Under the pieces are notes generated by a model. That model worked only from the letters and a program-made list of their open reading frames with translations, had not been told where the DNA came from and did not search any database. From positions 91,693 to 155,692 of the forward strand of contig NZ_VWPY01000005.1 in the NCBI RefSeq assembly GCF_011839805.1: a stretch of DNA of 64,000 bases, in the 5' to 3' direction. The first letter of the stretch is position 1. The number at the start of each line of letters is the position of its first letter. This DNA is from Kineococcus rubinsiae. Its GTDB lineage: Bacteria > Actinomycetota > Actinomycetes > Actinomycetales > Kineococcaceae. The translations under genes and the position numbers were made by a program. This document shows, piece after piece, positions 44,096 to 51,248 of this stretch.

Positions 44096-44829
44096 TGACC
44101 GAGCACACCCCCACCCCCGGCCTGCGTACGGACACCACCGAGGAAGTGGCCGAGCGCTACTGCGACGAGCTGCTGCTCGCGCTGCGCATGAAGGACGTTC
44201 CCGGAAACCGCATCGGTGAGGTCCTGGCCGAGGTCCGCGACCACCTCGCCAGCAGCGGCGAGGACCCCGTAGACGCTTTTGGAATGCCCCAGGACTACGC
44301 CGACGCCCTCACCGCGGGCCGCAGCGCAGCACGGTGGTCCGCACGGGCACTGGACACTGCAGGCAACGCCGCAGGAGTGGCGGGCCTGTTGTGGGCGGTC
44401 GCCGGCGTTACCGCACTGCTGACCCGGCAACCGGCCGTGTTGACCGAGTTCCAGATCGTGCTCCCGGTGGCCGTCGCGGTGGTCGCGCCGCTCTTGGTCG
44501 ATGTCGTCGTTACCGCCCGTCGCGCCACCGTCCTCGGCTGGGGTCTGCTGGTGACGGTCGCCCTCGCCGCAGTGGCCGTCCTCTACGCCTGGATGGGACC
44601 GCTCATCAACGTCGCTGTCCCCGCCGCGGTGCTGCTCGTTCCCGGCCTGCTGGTAGCCGCCGCGTGGATCATCGCTACCGCCCGCACGGTCGACCCGGTA
44701 GTCGACCCCCTGCAAGACGCGGTGAGCACCACGCGCCGACGTCGCCGAGACGGCCTCCTGTTCACGGCCCTGCTGCTCCTGCTCGTCGTACCCGTCGTGG
44801 TCTCCGTCAGCCTGCAACGCCTGAGCTGA
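44095..44829 (+). CDS. HAAS domain membrane protein
   Basis: The 244-residue protein has a cytoplasmic HAAS-like domain (about 15-70; EVAERYCDELLLALRMKDVP, GEVLAEVRDHLASSGEDPVD, AFGMPQDYADALTAG) followed by five or six membrane helices. The HAAS domain is fused or adjacent to PadR regulators throughout Gram-positive bacteria and is thought to sense envelope state. Overlaps the PadR stop by one base (GTGATGA). Confidence 0.85.
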   Translation: MTEHTPTPGLRTDTTEEVAERYCDELLLALRMKDVPGNRIGEVLAEVRDHLASSGEDPVDAFGMPQDYADALTAGRSAARWSARALDTAGNAAGVAGLLWAVAGVTALLTRQPAVLTEFQIVLPVAVAVVAPLLVDVVVTARRATVLGWGLLVTVALAAVAVLYAWMGPLINVAVPAAVLLVPGLLVAAAWIIATARTVDPVVDPLQDAVSTTRRRRRDGLLFTALLLLLVVPVVVSVSLQRLS

Positions 44830-44871
44830 CCCAGCAACGACTCGACAACTCGGCCTTTGGACTCGACTGCC

Positions 44872-44888
44872 CGGTCATCCCGCGATGA
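44872..44888 (+). repeat. CGGTCATCCCGCG repeat, copy 4
   Basis: CGGTCATCCCGCGATGA in the spacer after the HAAS gene, same strand as the other copies. Confidence 0.55.
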
Positions 44889-45050
44889 GGGACTGTCACT
44901 GACCTCAAAGTCGCCGCAAAGCGCGGGGTTCATAACCTCGCGGTTAGCCCGCTCAGTGCGTCGTGAAGATCATCTTGCGAGCTTTACGATGCTTTACGTC
45001 ATCCAGGTAAAGCCGCACGCTCCGCGCGACTTCACGGACATCCAACTTCA

Positions 45051-45180
45051 CGGTCATCCCGCGCTCAGTGCGCAGTTAGCCCGCCCTGTAGCGCCGCCAG
45101 CAAGACACCGCATACCGCTGCAGGTCGCACGCTGAGGCCACTCCCCTACCGCGTCTCATAACCGGTCATTACCGAGACGC
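45051..45180 (+). repeat. Repeat copy C (about 130 bases)
   Basis: Begins CGGTCATCCCGCGCTCAGTG and contains GTAGCGCCGCCAGCAAGACA and GGCCACTCCCCTACCGCGTC, closely resembling copy B at 42981-43111. The CGTCTCATAACCGG half-site is retained. The right end diverges. Confidence 0.7.
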
Positions 45181-45382
45181 CCAGCCAGTACTGCGCAGCA
45201 TCATGAGCCTCGACGATCTCGGTAGGTCGTCAGCCGGATCGAGGGCAAGCGCGATCTTCAGTGAGTGGCTGCTGAGACCTCCCCGGGTCCGTCGTGCGGT
45301 TGCGCTTCTGTCTACTCGTCTACACAGGCAAGTCACAGTCCACTCATGTGAGGTGCCTGCCGAGTGCGCCGATGCTGTAGAG

Positions 45383-46408
45383 GTGACTGAAGCAAGGACC
45401 ACCGGGACCCAGCGGCCGAAGCGCGCCTACCAGGGCCGTCCTCTGCCCCGCCGGAGCGAAGACGTCGACGACCAAGGCCTCGCCTTCGACATCACCACCA
45501 TCCTCGACCGCCGCCGCGTGCTCGGGATGCTCGGCCTGGGCGCCGCCGGGCTTGGCCTGGCTGCCTGCGGTGATGGGGACACCACCTCCTCGACCTCGTC
45601 CAGCTCGACGACAGGCAGCAGCGCCCTCACCGAGATCCCCGACGAGACCGCCGGCCCCTATCCCGGCGACGGCTCCAACGGCGCCAACGTCCTGACCGTC
45701 TCCGGTGTCGTGCGCTCCGACATCCGCTCCAGCTTCGCCACCTCCACCACCACCGCCGAGGGCATCCCCATGACCCTCACCCTGAACATCACCGACATGG
45801 TCGAAGACGCCCCCATGGAAGGTGCTGCCGTCTACATCTGGCACTGCAACCGCGACGGGGAGTACTCCCTGTACTCCTCAGGCATCGAGAACGAGAACTA
45901 CCTGCGCGGGGTCCAGGTCGCCGACACCAACGGCGACGTCACCTTCACCAGCGTCTTCCCCGCCTGCTACTCCGGACGCTGGCCGCACGTCCACTTCGAG
46001 GTCTACCCCGACGTCGCGTCCATCAGCGACGCCACCCAGGCGGTCTCCACCTCCCAGCTCGCGCTGCCCCAGGACGTCTGCGACACCGTCTACGCCACTA
46101 CCGGCTACGAGCAGTCCGCTCCCAACCTCGCCGCGGTCACCCTCGCCAGCGACAACGTCTTCAGCGACGACTCCGCCTCCACCCAGCTGGCCACCGTCAC
46201 CGGCGACACCACCACGGGTTACAACGTCTCCCTGAAGGTCGGCGTGGACACCTCCACCACCCCCACCGCAGGATCGGCTCCCTCCGGTGGCGGCGCACCT
46301 GGCGGATCCGGCGGCGCACCGGGTGGTCCCCCTCCCAGCGGTGCACCGGGTGGCACTCCGCCCACCGGCATGCCCACGATGCCCACGGACCGGCCTGCCT
46401 CGGCATAG
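45383..46408 (+). CDS. Intradiol ring-cleavage dioxygenase-like lipoprotein
   Basis: The 341-residue product has a leading polar region, then DRRRVLGMLGLGAAGLGLAA and Cys, a twin-arginine type signal ending in a lipobox. The central domain has the intradiol dioxygenase pattern: ETAGPYPGDGSNGANVL, GAAVYIWHCNRDGEYSLYSS, GDVTFTSVFPACYSGRWPHV and HFEVY. In catalytic members two Tyr and two His bind Fe(III); the histidines of WHC and WPHVHFEV are here. The C-terminal 55 residues are Gly/Pro-rich repeats (GGAPGGPPPSGAPGG). It is probably exported and membrane-attached; substrate unknown. Start uncertain between 45383 and 45203. Confidence 0.82.
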   Translation: MTEARTTGTQRPKRAYQGRPLPRRSEDVDDQGLAFDITTILDRRRVLGMLGLGAAGLGLAACGDGDTTSSTSSSSTTGSSALTEIPDETAGPYPGDGSNGANVLTVSGVVRSDIRSSFATSTTTAEGIPMTLTLNITDMVEDAPMEGAAVYIWHCNRDGEYSLYSSGIENENYLRGVQVADTNGDVTFTSVFPACYSGRWPHVHFEVYPDVASISDATQAVSTSQLALPQDVCDTVYATTGYEQSAPNLAAVTLASDNVFSDDSASTQLATVTGDTTTGYNVSLKVGVDTSTTPTAGSAPSGGGAPGGSGGAPGGPPPSGAPGGTPPTGMPTMPTDRPASA

Positions 46409-46760
46409 CCACACATGCCCCCAGGGGCGCCAGCGGGGACACCAACGAACCCGGCAGACTCATCTGCAGCCTCAACCGTGTCTCGTGGAGCACCTGTCCA
46501 CCGTCAACCGACGGTCACGCTGCGATCCAGGCGTGGAAGACCGGTGAGCGCACCAGGGGTGCGGCTCAGGGGGCGTACTCGAAGGGTGCCATCGAGCCCG
46601 AGGGCGCACGGTGATGGCGCTGACCTCGCGGCTTCAAACCGTCTCAAATGACTGCTCGACTACTCGACTACTCAGATCTACGGTCATGCGATGGTCGCAC
46701 GATCGCTCACTTGGGAACTGGCGCCTGAGGAGCCAGCGTCGTTCTCGCTACGTTGCCTTC
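46409..46760. other. Intergenic region without a recognisable gene
   Basis: About 350 bases. CGGTCATGCGATGGTCGC near 46681 may be a degenerate unit of the CGGTCATCCCGCG repeat. No other structure was noted. Confidence 0.45.
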
Positions 46761-47393
46761 ATGAGCGCAGCTGACTCGCCGACTGCCCTGCGAACCTTCG
46801 GTACGACCCAGAAGATCGTCAACGCCGAGGGACGACGCGGCTCCTTCGCGCCGGTCGTGGTCTCCCGCGAGGTGGCCTACTGCGTCGCCGTCCTGGACGG
46901 TCCTGCAGACCATGAACCGACTCCCTTGACCATCGAGGCCCTGGTCGACGGTGTCTGGACCCCACTGCAATGGCTCAGCACTGACGCCAGCCTCAGCGAC
47001 CCCGAGGTGCAGGTCACCCGCTGGGACGCCCCGCACCAGGCACAAGCCTTCCGGCCCGCCACCGGCTGGCACAGCGGCGCGACGATCCCCACGCCCGTAC
47101 CCGCCGCTGCTCGACCCCTGACCGGCGGTGACGTCGACGGCTTCTGGGAACCAGCGATCGCACGCGGTGATGTCCTGGCCTGCATTTTCGTGTCCTACGC
47201 ATCCGAGCCGTGGAAGTCACCGCTGCCGCAGGCGCCGGCACTCGAGGGACGCTTCGGTGAGCAGTGGCAGCCGTTGTCTTTCATCGAGGGCGGGGCGGGC
47301 ATCGCCGACGACGGTGTCCTCATCCAGCACGGGCGCTGGAGCATCGATGAAGATGTGAGCGACGTGCGCATCTCTGAGGCTGTCAGCGTCTGA
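46761..47393 (+). CDS. Hypothetical 210-residue soluble protein
   Basis: From ATG 46761 the product reads SAADSPTALRTFGTTQKIVN, with beta-rich segments PVVVSREVAYCVAVLDGPAD, PLTIEALVDGVWTPLQWLST, and a C-terminal SFIEGGAGIADDGVLIQHGR WSIDE motif. No signal peptide or membrane helix. The composition is like its neighbours and the frame is intact, so it is probably a real gene. I do not recognise the family. Confidence 0.5.
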   Translation: MSAADSPTALRTFGTTQKIVNAEGRRGSFAPVVVSREVAYCVAVLDGPADHEPTPLTIEALVDGVWTPLQWLSTDASLSDPEVQVTRWDAPHQAQAFRPATGWHSGATIPTPVPAAARPLTGGDVDGFWEPAIARGDVLACIFVSYASEPWKSPLPQAPALEGRFGEQWQPLSFIEGGAGIADDGVLIQHGRWSIDEDVSDVRISEAVSV

Positions 47394-47464
47394 GCTTGCG
47401 CCAGCGATGACCACGCCGTCTGCCCCCCAGCAGGCCTCCGGTGGCTCGGCCGATCTACCGGTTC

Positions 47465-47480
47465 TGCCGCTGGTCGCGCG
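47465..47480 (-). repeat. Inverted copy of the GACCAGCGGCA repeat
   Basis: TGCCGCTGGTCGCGCG is the complement of the repeat found throughout 58.9-63.7 kb (CGCGCGACCAGCGGCA). It is the only copy seen outside that region and the only one in this orientation. Confidence 0.55.
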
Positions 47481-47640
47481 GCAGACAGCGTCTGGCGACC
47501 GCCCAGTTGTCGCGGCGTGTGAGTGATCGCCAGGCAGGTCGATCACCGGCTGTGGCCGCCTGCCGATCCGGTGGCTGATGTGCGGTGATACTCGGGCGGT
47601 CACCACGATCCAGCAGTGGCCGCCCGAGCAGATCACCGGA

Positions 47641-48063
47641 TCAGGACGGCGAGTTGATGCCGCCGGCCTCGGCGGCGGCGGCGACGTCCATCCAGGTGAC
47701 CTCCCAGACGTGACCATCAGGGTCGCGGAAGCTGGTGCCGTACATGAAGCCGAAGTCCTGCGCAGGGCCGTACTCGGACCCGCCGTTGGCCAGCGCCTTG
47801 GCCTTGAGGGTGTCGCACTCATCGCGGCTGTCCGCCGACAACGCGATCATGAACGCTGTCGTCCCTGCGGGCGCAGGCTCCGAGTGCAGGAAGTCCTTCC
47901 ACCGCTCTGGCTCGTGGACGAGGACGAAGATGTTCTCCTCGACGAGGATGCACGCCGTGGTGTCGCTCTCGAACTGAGGGTTCGGCGTGAAGCCGAGGGC
48001 GGAGTAGAAGGACTTCGACGTCTCCTTGTCCGCCACGGGCACGTTGATGAAGGCCATGCGCAC
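47641..48063 (-). CDS. VOC (glyoxalase/bleomycin resistance fold) protein
   Basis: The 140-residue protein has the VOC pattern: MAFINVPVADKETSKSFYSA, LGFTPNPQFESDTTACILVE, FMIALSADSRDECDTLKAKA, FGFMYGTSFRDPDGHVWEVT and WMD. The final DPDGHVWEVTWMD is the usual second metal half-site, with Glu. Members include glyoxalase, extradiol dioxygenases and antibiotic-binding proteins; this subgroup (lactoylglutathione lyase-like) has no assigned substrate. GTG at 48063 has GAGGAG at good spacing, the ATG two codons later is the alternative. Confidence 0.87.
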   Translation of the reverse strand: MRMAFINVPVADKETSKSFYSALGFTPNPQFESDTTACILVEENIFVLVHEPERWKDFLHSEPAPAGTTAFMIALSADSRDECDTLKAKALANGGSEYGPAQDFGFMYGTSFRDPDGHVWEVTWMDVAAAAEAGGINSPS

Positions 48064-48124
48064 GGTGAAGCTCCTCTTCGTCCTTAGGCCCCTTGCGGGC
48101 CGCCTGCCGCATAGACCCCTGACG

Positions 48125-48660
48125 GGTGCCGAAGTCATCGATGCAGTCCTTACCGCTCGAGCCGCGGTCTGGACGCGCGCTCTGACCGAGCTGGGTCTGG
48201 CCACGGTGGAGCCGCTGAAGCCCGCTGACGCCCCGGCGGCCTGGCTCAAGGGCCTGCCCTACGACGTCTCCCCCACCCGCGCGCACTGGCTGCGCCCGCA
48301 GCGCACCGGCGCCCAGCCGCTGCTGATCAGCTACCGCGGGTTCGACGGCTGCGAGGACAACATCGTCGCCGTCAGCACCGGGGAGCCGGCCGTCCTGCTG
48401 GCCAGCCTGCCCTTCTGCGGGTGCGACGCCTGCGACGACGGCTCCGATCCCCTGCTCGAGCAGCTCGACGCCGCGGTCGTCGACGTGGTCAACGGTCAGG
48501 TCGTCCACGTGGTGACCCCGCACGGCGAGGTCATCGGCCACGAGAGCGGCTGGGAGGCCGAGGGCTTCGCCAGCCCCGAGGACGCTGAGCAGGTCCTCGA
48601 CGACGCCCGGGCGGACCGCTCGCCGCACCGCGTCGTGCGCGGGCGACCGTGTGGTGACGG
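48125..48660 (+). CDS. DUF6226-like protein, 5' end uncertain
   Basis: The segment from about 48137 reads VIDAVLTARAAVWTRALTEL, GLATVEPLKPADAPAAWLKG, WLRPQRTGAQPLLISYRGFD, GCEDNIVAVSTGEPAVLLAS and CGCDACDDGSDPLLEQLDAA, a pattern of actinobacterial DUF6226 proteins, including the CGCDACDxGS motif. The usual N-terminal part is not found upstream, where the frame continues into sequence opposite the VOC gene. After HRVVRGRP the frame runs on for another 125 proline-rich codons to TAG at 49030 without family features; a one-base shift near 48650 would end it in a short RPxW-stop. It is probably truncated and frameshifted. Function unknown. Confidence 0.5.
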
Positions 48661-49111
48661 GCGATCCGGGATCACGCCCACCGCGGTAAGTCCCGATGCG
48701 ACGTCTGGTGGTCAACCCCCCGACCACCAGACGCGACACCGCGTTCCCCCCCATGAGCCCGTCCCACGACCGCAGATCCCCCCGGACCACAGTGCGAGTC
48801 CCCCGGACTCAGCCGTCACATCGACACCACCCACATGGCCGTTACAGCCGCCACTACTGTCTCCCTGCAGGAACTTGACCACACTACTAACGAGAATCAC
48901 CCACCGTCACCCTGTCCTACCGCCTGTACCTAAGATCTTGAGCGCGTCCGCAAGAGTGACGTGGCAGCCCTGTGCGGCATTGCTCAGCAGGCCGGCAGAA
49001 CGGTTCCGCTGGCGGCGCGCAGACACGTAGATTCCCGTTACTCAACCCGAGATGTGCTCGTGTGGACACATACATAAGGTGTTTAATAGACTCTTATGAA
49101 GAATTAACTCA

Positions 49112-49759
49112 TTAGAGCCGTCGCCGTCCTGGCGTGCTGGCTGCCTGTGTGGCCCGCTCCTGCAGGTAGTCCCGGATCTCTTCCGGAGTCATCTGCTCGC
49201 GCAGGCGTCGCAGCGCTAAACGAAGGACTGAGCTCCGTCCGATATCGATTTTCGGTCGGTGTTGCATGCCGATGATGCGCAGGTCGTCGAGCCAGTCAAT
49301 GTCGCTCTCGTCAAGGCTCACCGTCAGGGGCTTGACTTTGCCGACGGGCGTGTCGGCTGTGGTCACGACCGGGACAGCGTTGCTGGGGCCCACTCCCCCG
49401 ACAGGTCGGGACTGACTGCTCGAGGCCGAGGTCGGCATGTCGCTGAGTGCGTCCAACGTGCGATCAATAGCCGCCGGGGTGACCACCTGTGGGGTGAGAA
49501 GGGGCGGTGCGATAGGCGCCGGGATCATGTGGTGCGGTGACGTAGCCGAGGACTCGGCCGCCGGCGTTGGCACAATGTCGCTACCCGTGCTGCGGTTCGC
49601 CTTGGGCGCTGCTGGGCTGGTGACCTCCTCGACCGGCTTCGCCGTGGAAGTGCCGTCGGCTCGCCGAGGGTGACGGGGGGGCGGCATGGCGCGCTTGGCG
49701 CGCTTGCTAGCGCTTCGCTGCTGCATCAGGGCCTCCAGCCCGTCAGGGGGAACGCTCAC
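49112..49759 (-). CDS. Ribbon-helix-helix partition protein (ParB-like partner)
   Basis: The 215-residue protein has a long disordered Pro/Ala/Ser-rich N-terminal region (about 1-140) and a C-terminal ribbon-helix-helix-like domain: VKPLTVSLDESDIDWLDDLR, IDIGRSSVLRLALRRLREQM. It overlaps the ParA gene stop by four bases. Small RHH proteins serve as centromere-binding partners and autorepressors in type Ib plasmid partition systems. It therefore probably binds a parS/operator such as the palindrome at 50490-50512. Confidence 0.75.
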   Translation of the reverse strand: MSVPPDGLEALMQQRSASKRAKRAMPPPRHPRRADGTSTAKPVEEVTSPAAPKANRSTGSDIVPTPAAESSATSPHHMIPAPIAPPLLTPQVVTPAAIDRTLDALSDMPTSASSSQSRPVGGVGPSNAVPVVTTADTPVGKVKPLTVSLDESDIDWLDDLRIIGMQHRPKIDIGRSSVLRLALRRLREQMTPEEIRDYLQERATQAASTPGRRRL

Positions 49760-50469
49760 AGGTGGTCCTCTTTCAAGAAGCTGGCGAGCTGGTGCATAGC
49801 GTCGGCGAAGGCGACGTACGCCTTGGGTGTGGGGTTCTCAGAAGTCAGTGCGATGCGCTTCTTGCGCGTCTCGATGCCCCGTACGTAAGGAACAGGGCTC
49901 GCCACAGTCACGGGCGTACCTTCGATAATGGTGCGAATGCGGTTGATCTCGGGGGCCGGCGGCACGCGCGGAACCATGCTCGGGACCAAGACCAGTGGGA
50001 AGTCCGGCATCTCTCGGACCATGCTCTCGGTGGCGTTGAGGTCCTTCGTGCGCAAAGGCACGGGGACCACGACGCTACTGGCGGCGGCGATGGCGCCGTC
50101 GCCGGATGGTGAGCCTCCACCGTGAGTGTCGACCACCACGAAGTCGCGGCCCCACTCCCCCGCCCAGGTGTCGAGGATGTTAGCCATCGTGTCGGCGTCC
50201 GGTTGATTCAGCTGAAAGTCCGGATGGCAGGGCACCAAATCGGGCTTGCGGTGTCCCTTGAGCGGTCGTGGGACCGTGCCTCGCTCAATGGCATCCAGCA
50301 GTGGAGCTCGTGTACGCGCCTCATGCCGGTAACCCCAGATGCGAGTGGCCGATCCATCGTCGAACTCAAGGTCGACGAGCGGCGCGTCCAGCAAGTAGGC
50401 CAGCTCGTAGGCAATGGTCGTCTTGCCTACGCCTCCCTTGCGGGCGGCCACCGTGATGATCTTGGGCAT
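49756..50469 (-). CDS. parA: ParA-family plasmid partition ATPase
   Basis: The 237-residue protein starts MPKIITVAARKGGVGKTTIA, with a deviant Walker A box (KGGVGKTT, residues 11-18), then PLVDLEFDDGSATRIWGYRH and FVVVDTHGGGSPSGDGAIAA (Walker A' / B region). There is no N-terminal HTH, which places it with type Ib-like ParA proteins that pair with a small RHH partner, found directly downstream. ParA positions plasmid copies by nucleoid-gradient movement. The 23-base palindrome upstream suggests autoregulation by the partner. Confidence 0.92.
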   Translation of the reverse strand: MPKIITVAARKGGVGKTTIAYELAYLLDAPLVDLEFDDGSATRIWGYRHEARTRAPLLDAIERGTVPRPLKGHRKPDLVPCHPDFQLNQPDADTMANILDTWAGEWGRDFVVVDTHGGGSPSGDGAIAAASSVVVPVPLRTKDLNATESMVREMPDFPLVLVPSMVPRVPPAPEINRIRTIIEGTPVTVASPVPYVRGIETRKKRIALTSENPTPKAYVAFADAMHQLASFLKEDHL

Positions 50470-50489
50470 GCGAGCATCCTAGCAACTAG

Positions 50490-50512
50490 GAACGTTGTTC
50501 ACAACAACGTTC
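50490..50512. promoter_or_regulatory. Palindrome upstream of parA (operator or parS candidate)
   Basis: Ten-base perfect arms (GAACGTTGTT and AACAACGTTC) separated by CAC, centred about 32 bases before the parA start. Position and symmetry fit an RHH/ParA operator or the centromere-like site of the partition system. Confidence 0.7.
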
Positions 50513-50580
50513 GACATTCAGGCGCAGCACGTATCTACCGTAGCAGTTATTCATAAGAAAGTGTCACCGGTCCCGCTCCT

Positions 50581-50670
50581 ATTAGATATGTTGTTGTTAG
50601 TTCTTAATAATATTAATCAAACGGTATACTTTACCCTTATTTAGTTATTAGTTTAGACGTTATACATTAG
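50581..50670. other. A+T-rich stretch, candidate replication origin
   Basis: By my count about three quarters of these 90 bases are A or T, in a window that is otherwise strongly GC-rich. It contains TTAGTT three times (50597, 50641, 50648). It lies between the partition operon and the replication gene side of the backbone, so it is a candidate DNA-unwinding element. The rest of 50470-50821 shows no gene. Confidence 0.6.
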
Positions 50671-50821
50671 CGGTCAAACCTTGCCGACATACCTCCCAAT
50701 GGTTGTCGCTGAAGGCTCGCGCCCGCCGTCAAGACACACTGGACGCCGGGGGAGTGGAACTGAGGTGGGGTCAGCCAGTGACCCGGTCGGGCAAGGCTGG
50801 CGACGAGCAGAGCGAGGAGCG

Positions 50822-51220
50822 ATGCGGGTGAGGCAGGCCAACGCGGTGCGGACATGGTTCGCCGAGCTCGACGACGTCGACCGAGGCCGCCTGCTGCGCC
50901 TGGACGAGGCTGATCTCCTGCCCGAGGACCTCGCGGTCGGGTTGAGCATGGCGGGGGTGACGGTCGTACCGATCGGCGTCTCACCCGTCGACGGCCGGCC
51001 CAAGGGCTGGTGGCCGCCGCCGGGGCTGGAGGACTTCCTCGCCGAGCTGCGCCACGAGGATCAGCCGCGGCGCCCGCGCGGGCGCCGCTGTCAGGGGTGC
51101 GGCGAGAGCGTCGAGAACGGCGACGAGTACGTCGAAGTCCCGCTCATCGCGGGTCTCACCTGCTTCGTGCACGTCGAGTGCGTCCCGCAGGACCCGGCAC
51201 CACAGGACCCGGCGTTGTAG
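50822..51220 (+). CDS. Hypothetical protein with a zinc-ribbon-like end
   Basis: The 132-residue product reads MRVRQANAVRTWFAELDDVD, RGRLLRLDEADLLPEDLAVG and ends with CQGCGESVENGDEYVEVPLI, AGLTCFVHVEC. CxxC and HxxC spacing suggests a treble-clef or PARP-type zinc site for nucleic acid binding. ATG at 50822 follows GAGGAG. It converges with the replication gene and is probably a plasmid backbone protein. Family not recognised. Confidence 0.6.
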   Translation: MRVRQANAVRTWFAELDDVDRGRLLRLDEADLLPEDLAVGLSMAGVTVVPIGVSPVDGRPKGWWPPPGLEDFLAELRHEDQPRRPRGRRCQGCGESVENGDEYVEVPLIAGLTCFVHVECVPQDPAPQDPAL

Positions 51221-51248
51221 GTAGTGGCGTCGCGTGCCTCGTGCGACG

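Larger units (their letters stand above)
44830..45382. other. Intergenic region carrying repeat copies
   Basis: About 550 bases without a recognisable gene. It holds two CGGTCATCCCGCG units (44872-44888 and 45051-45090) and repeat copy C. The upstream start of the dioxygenase frame might extend back to ATG 45203, but that part has no family features. Confidence 0.5.
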
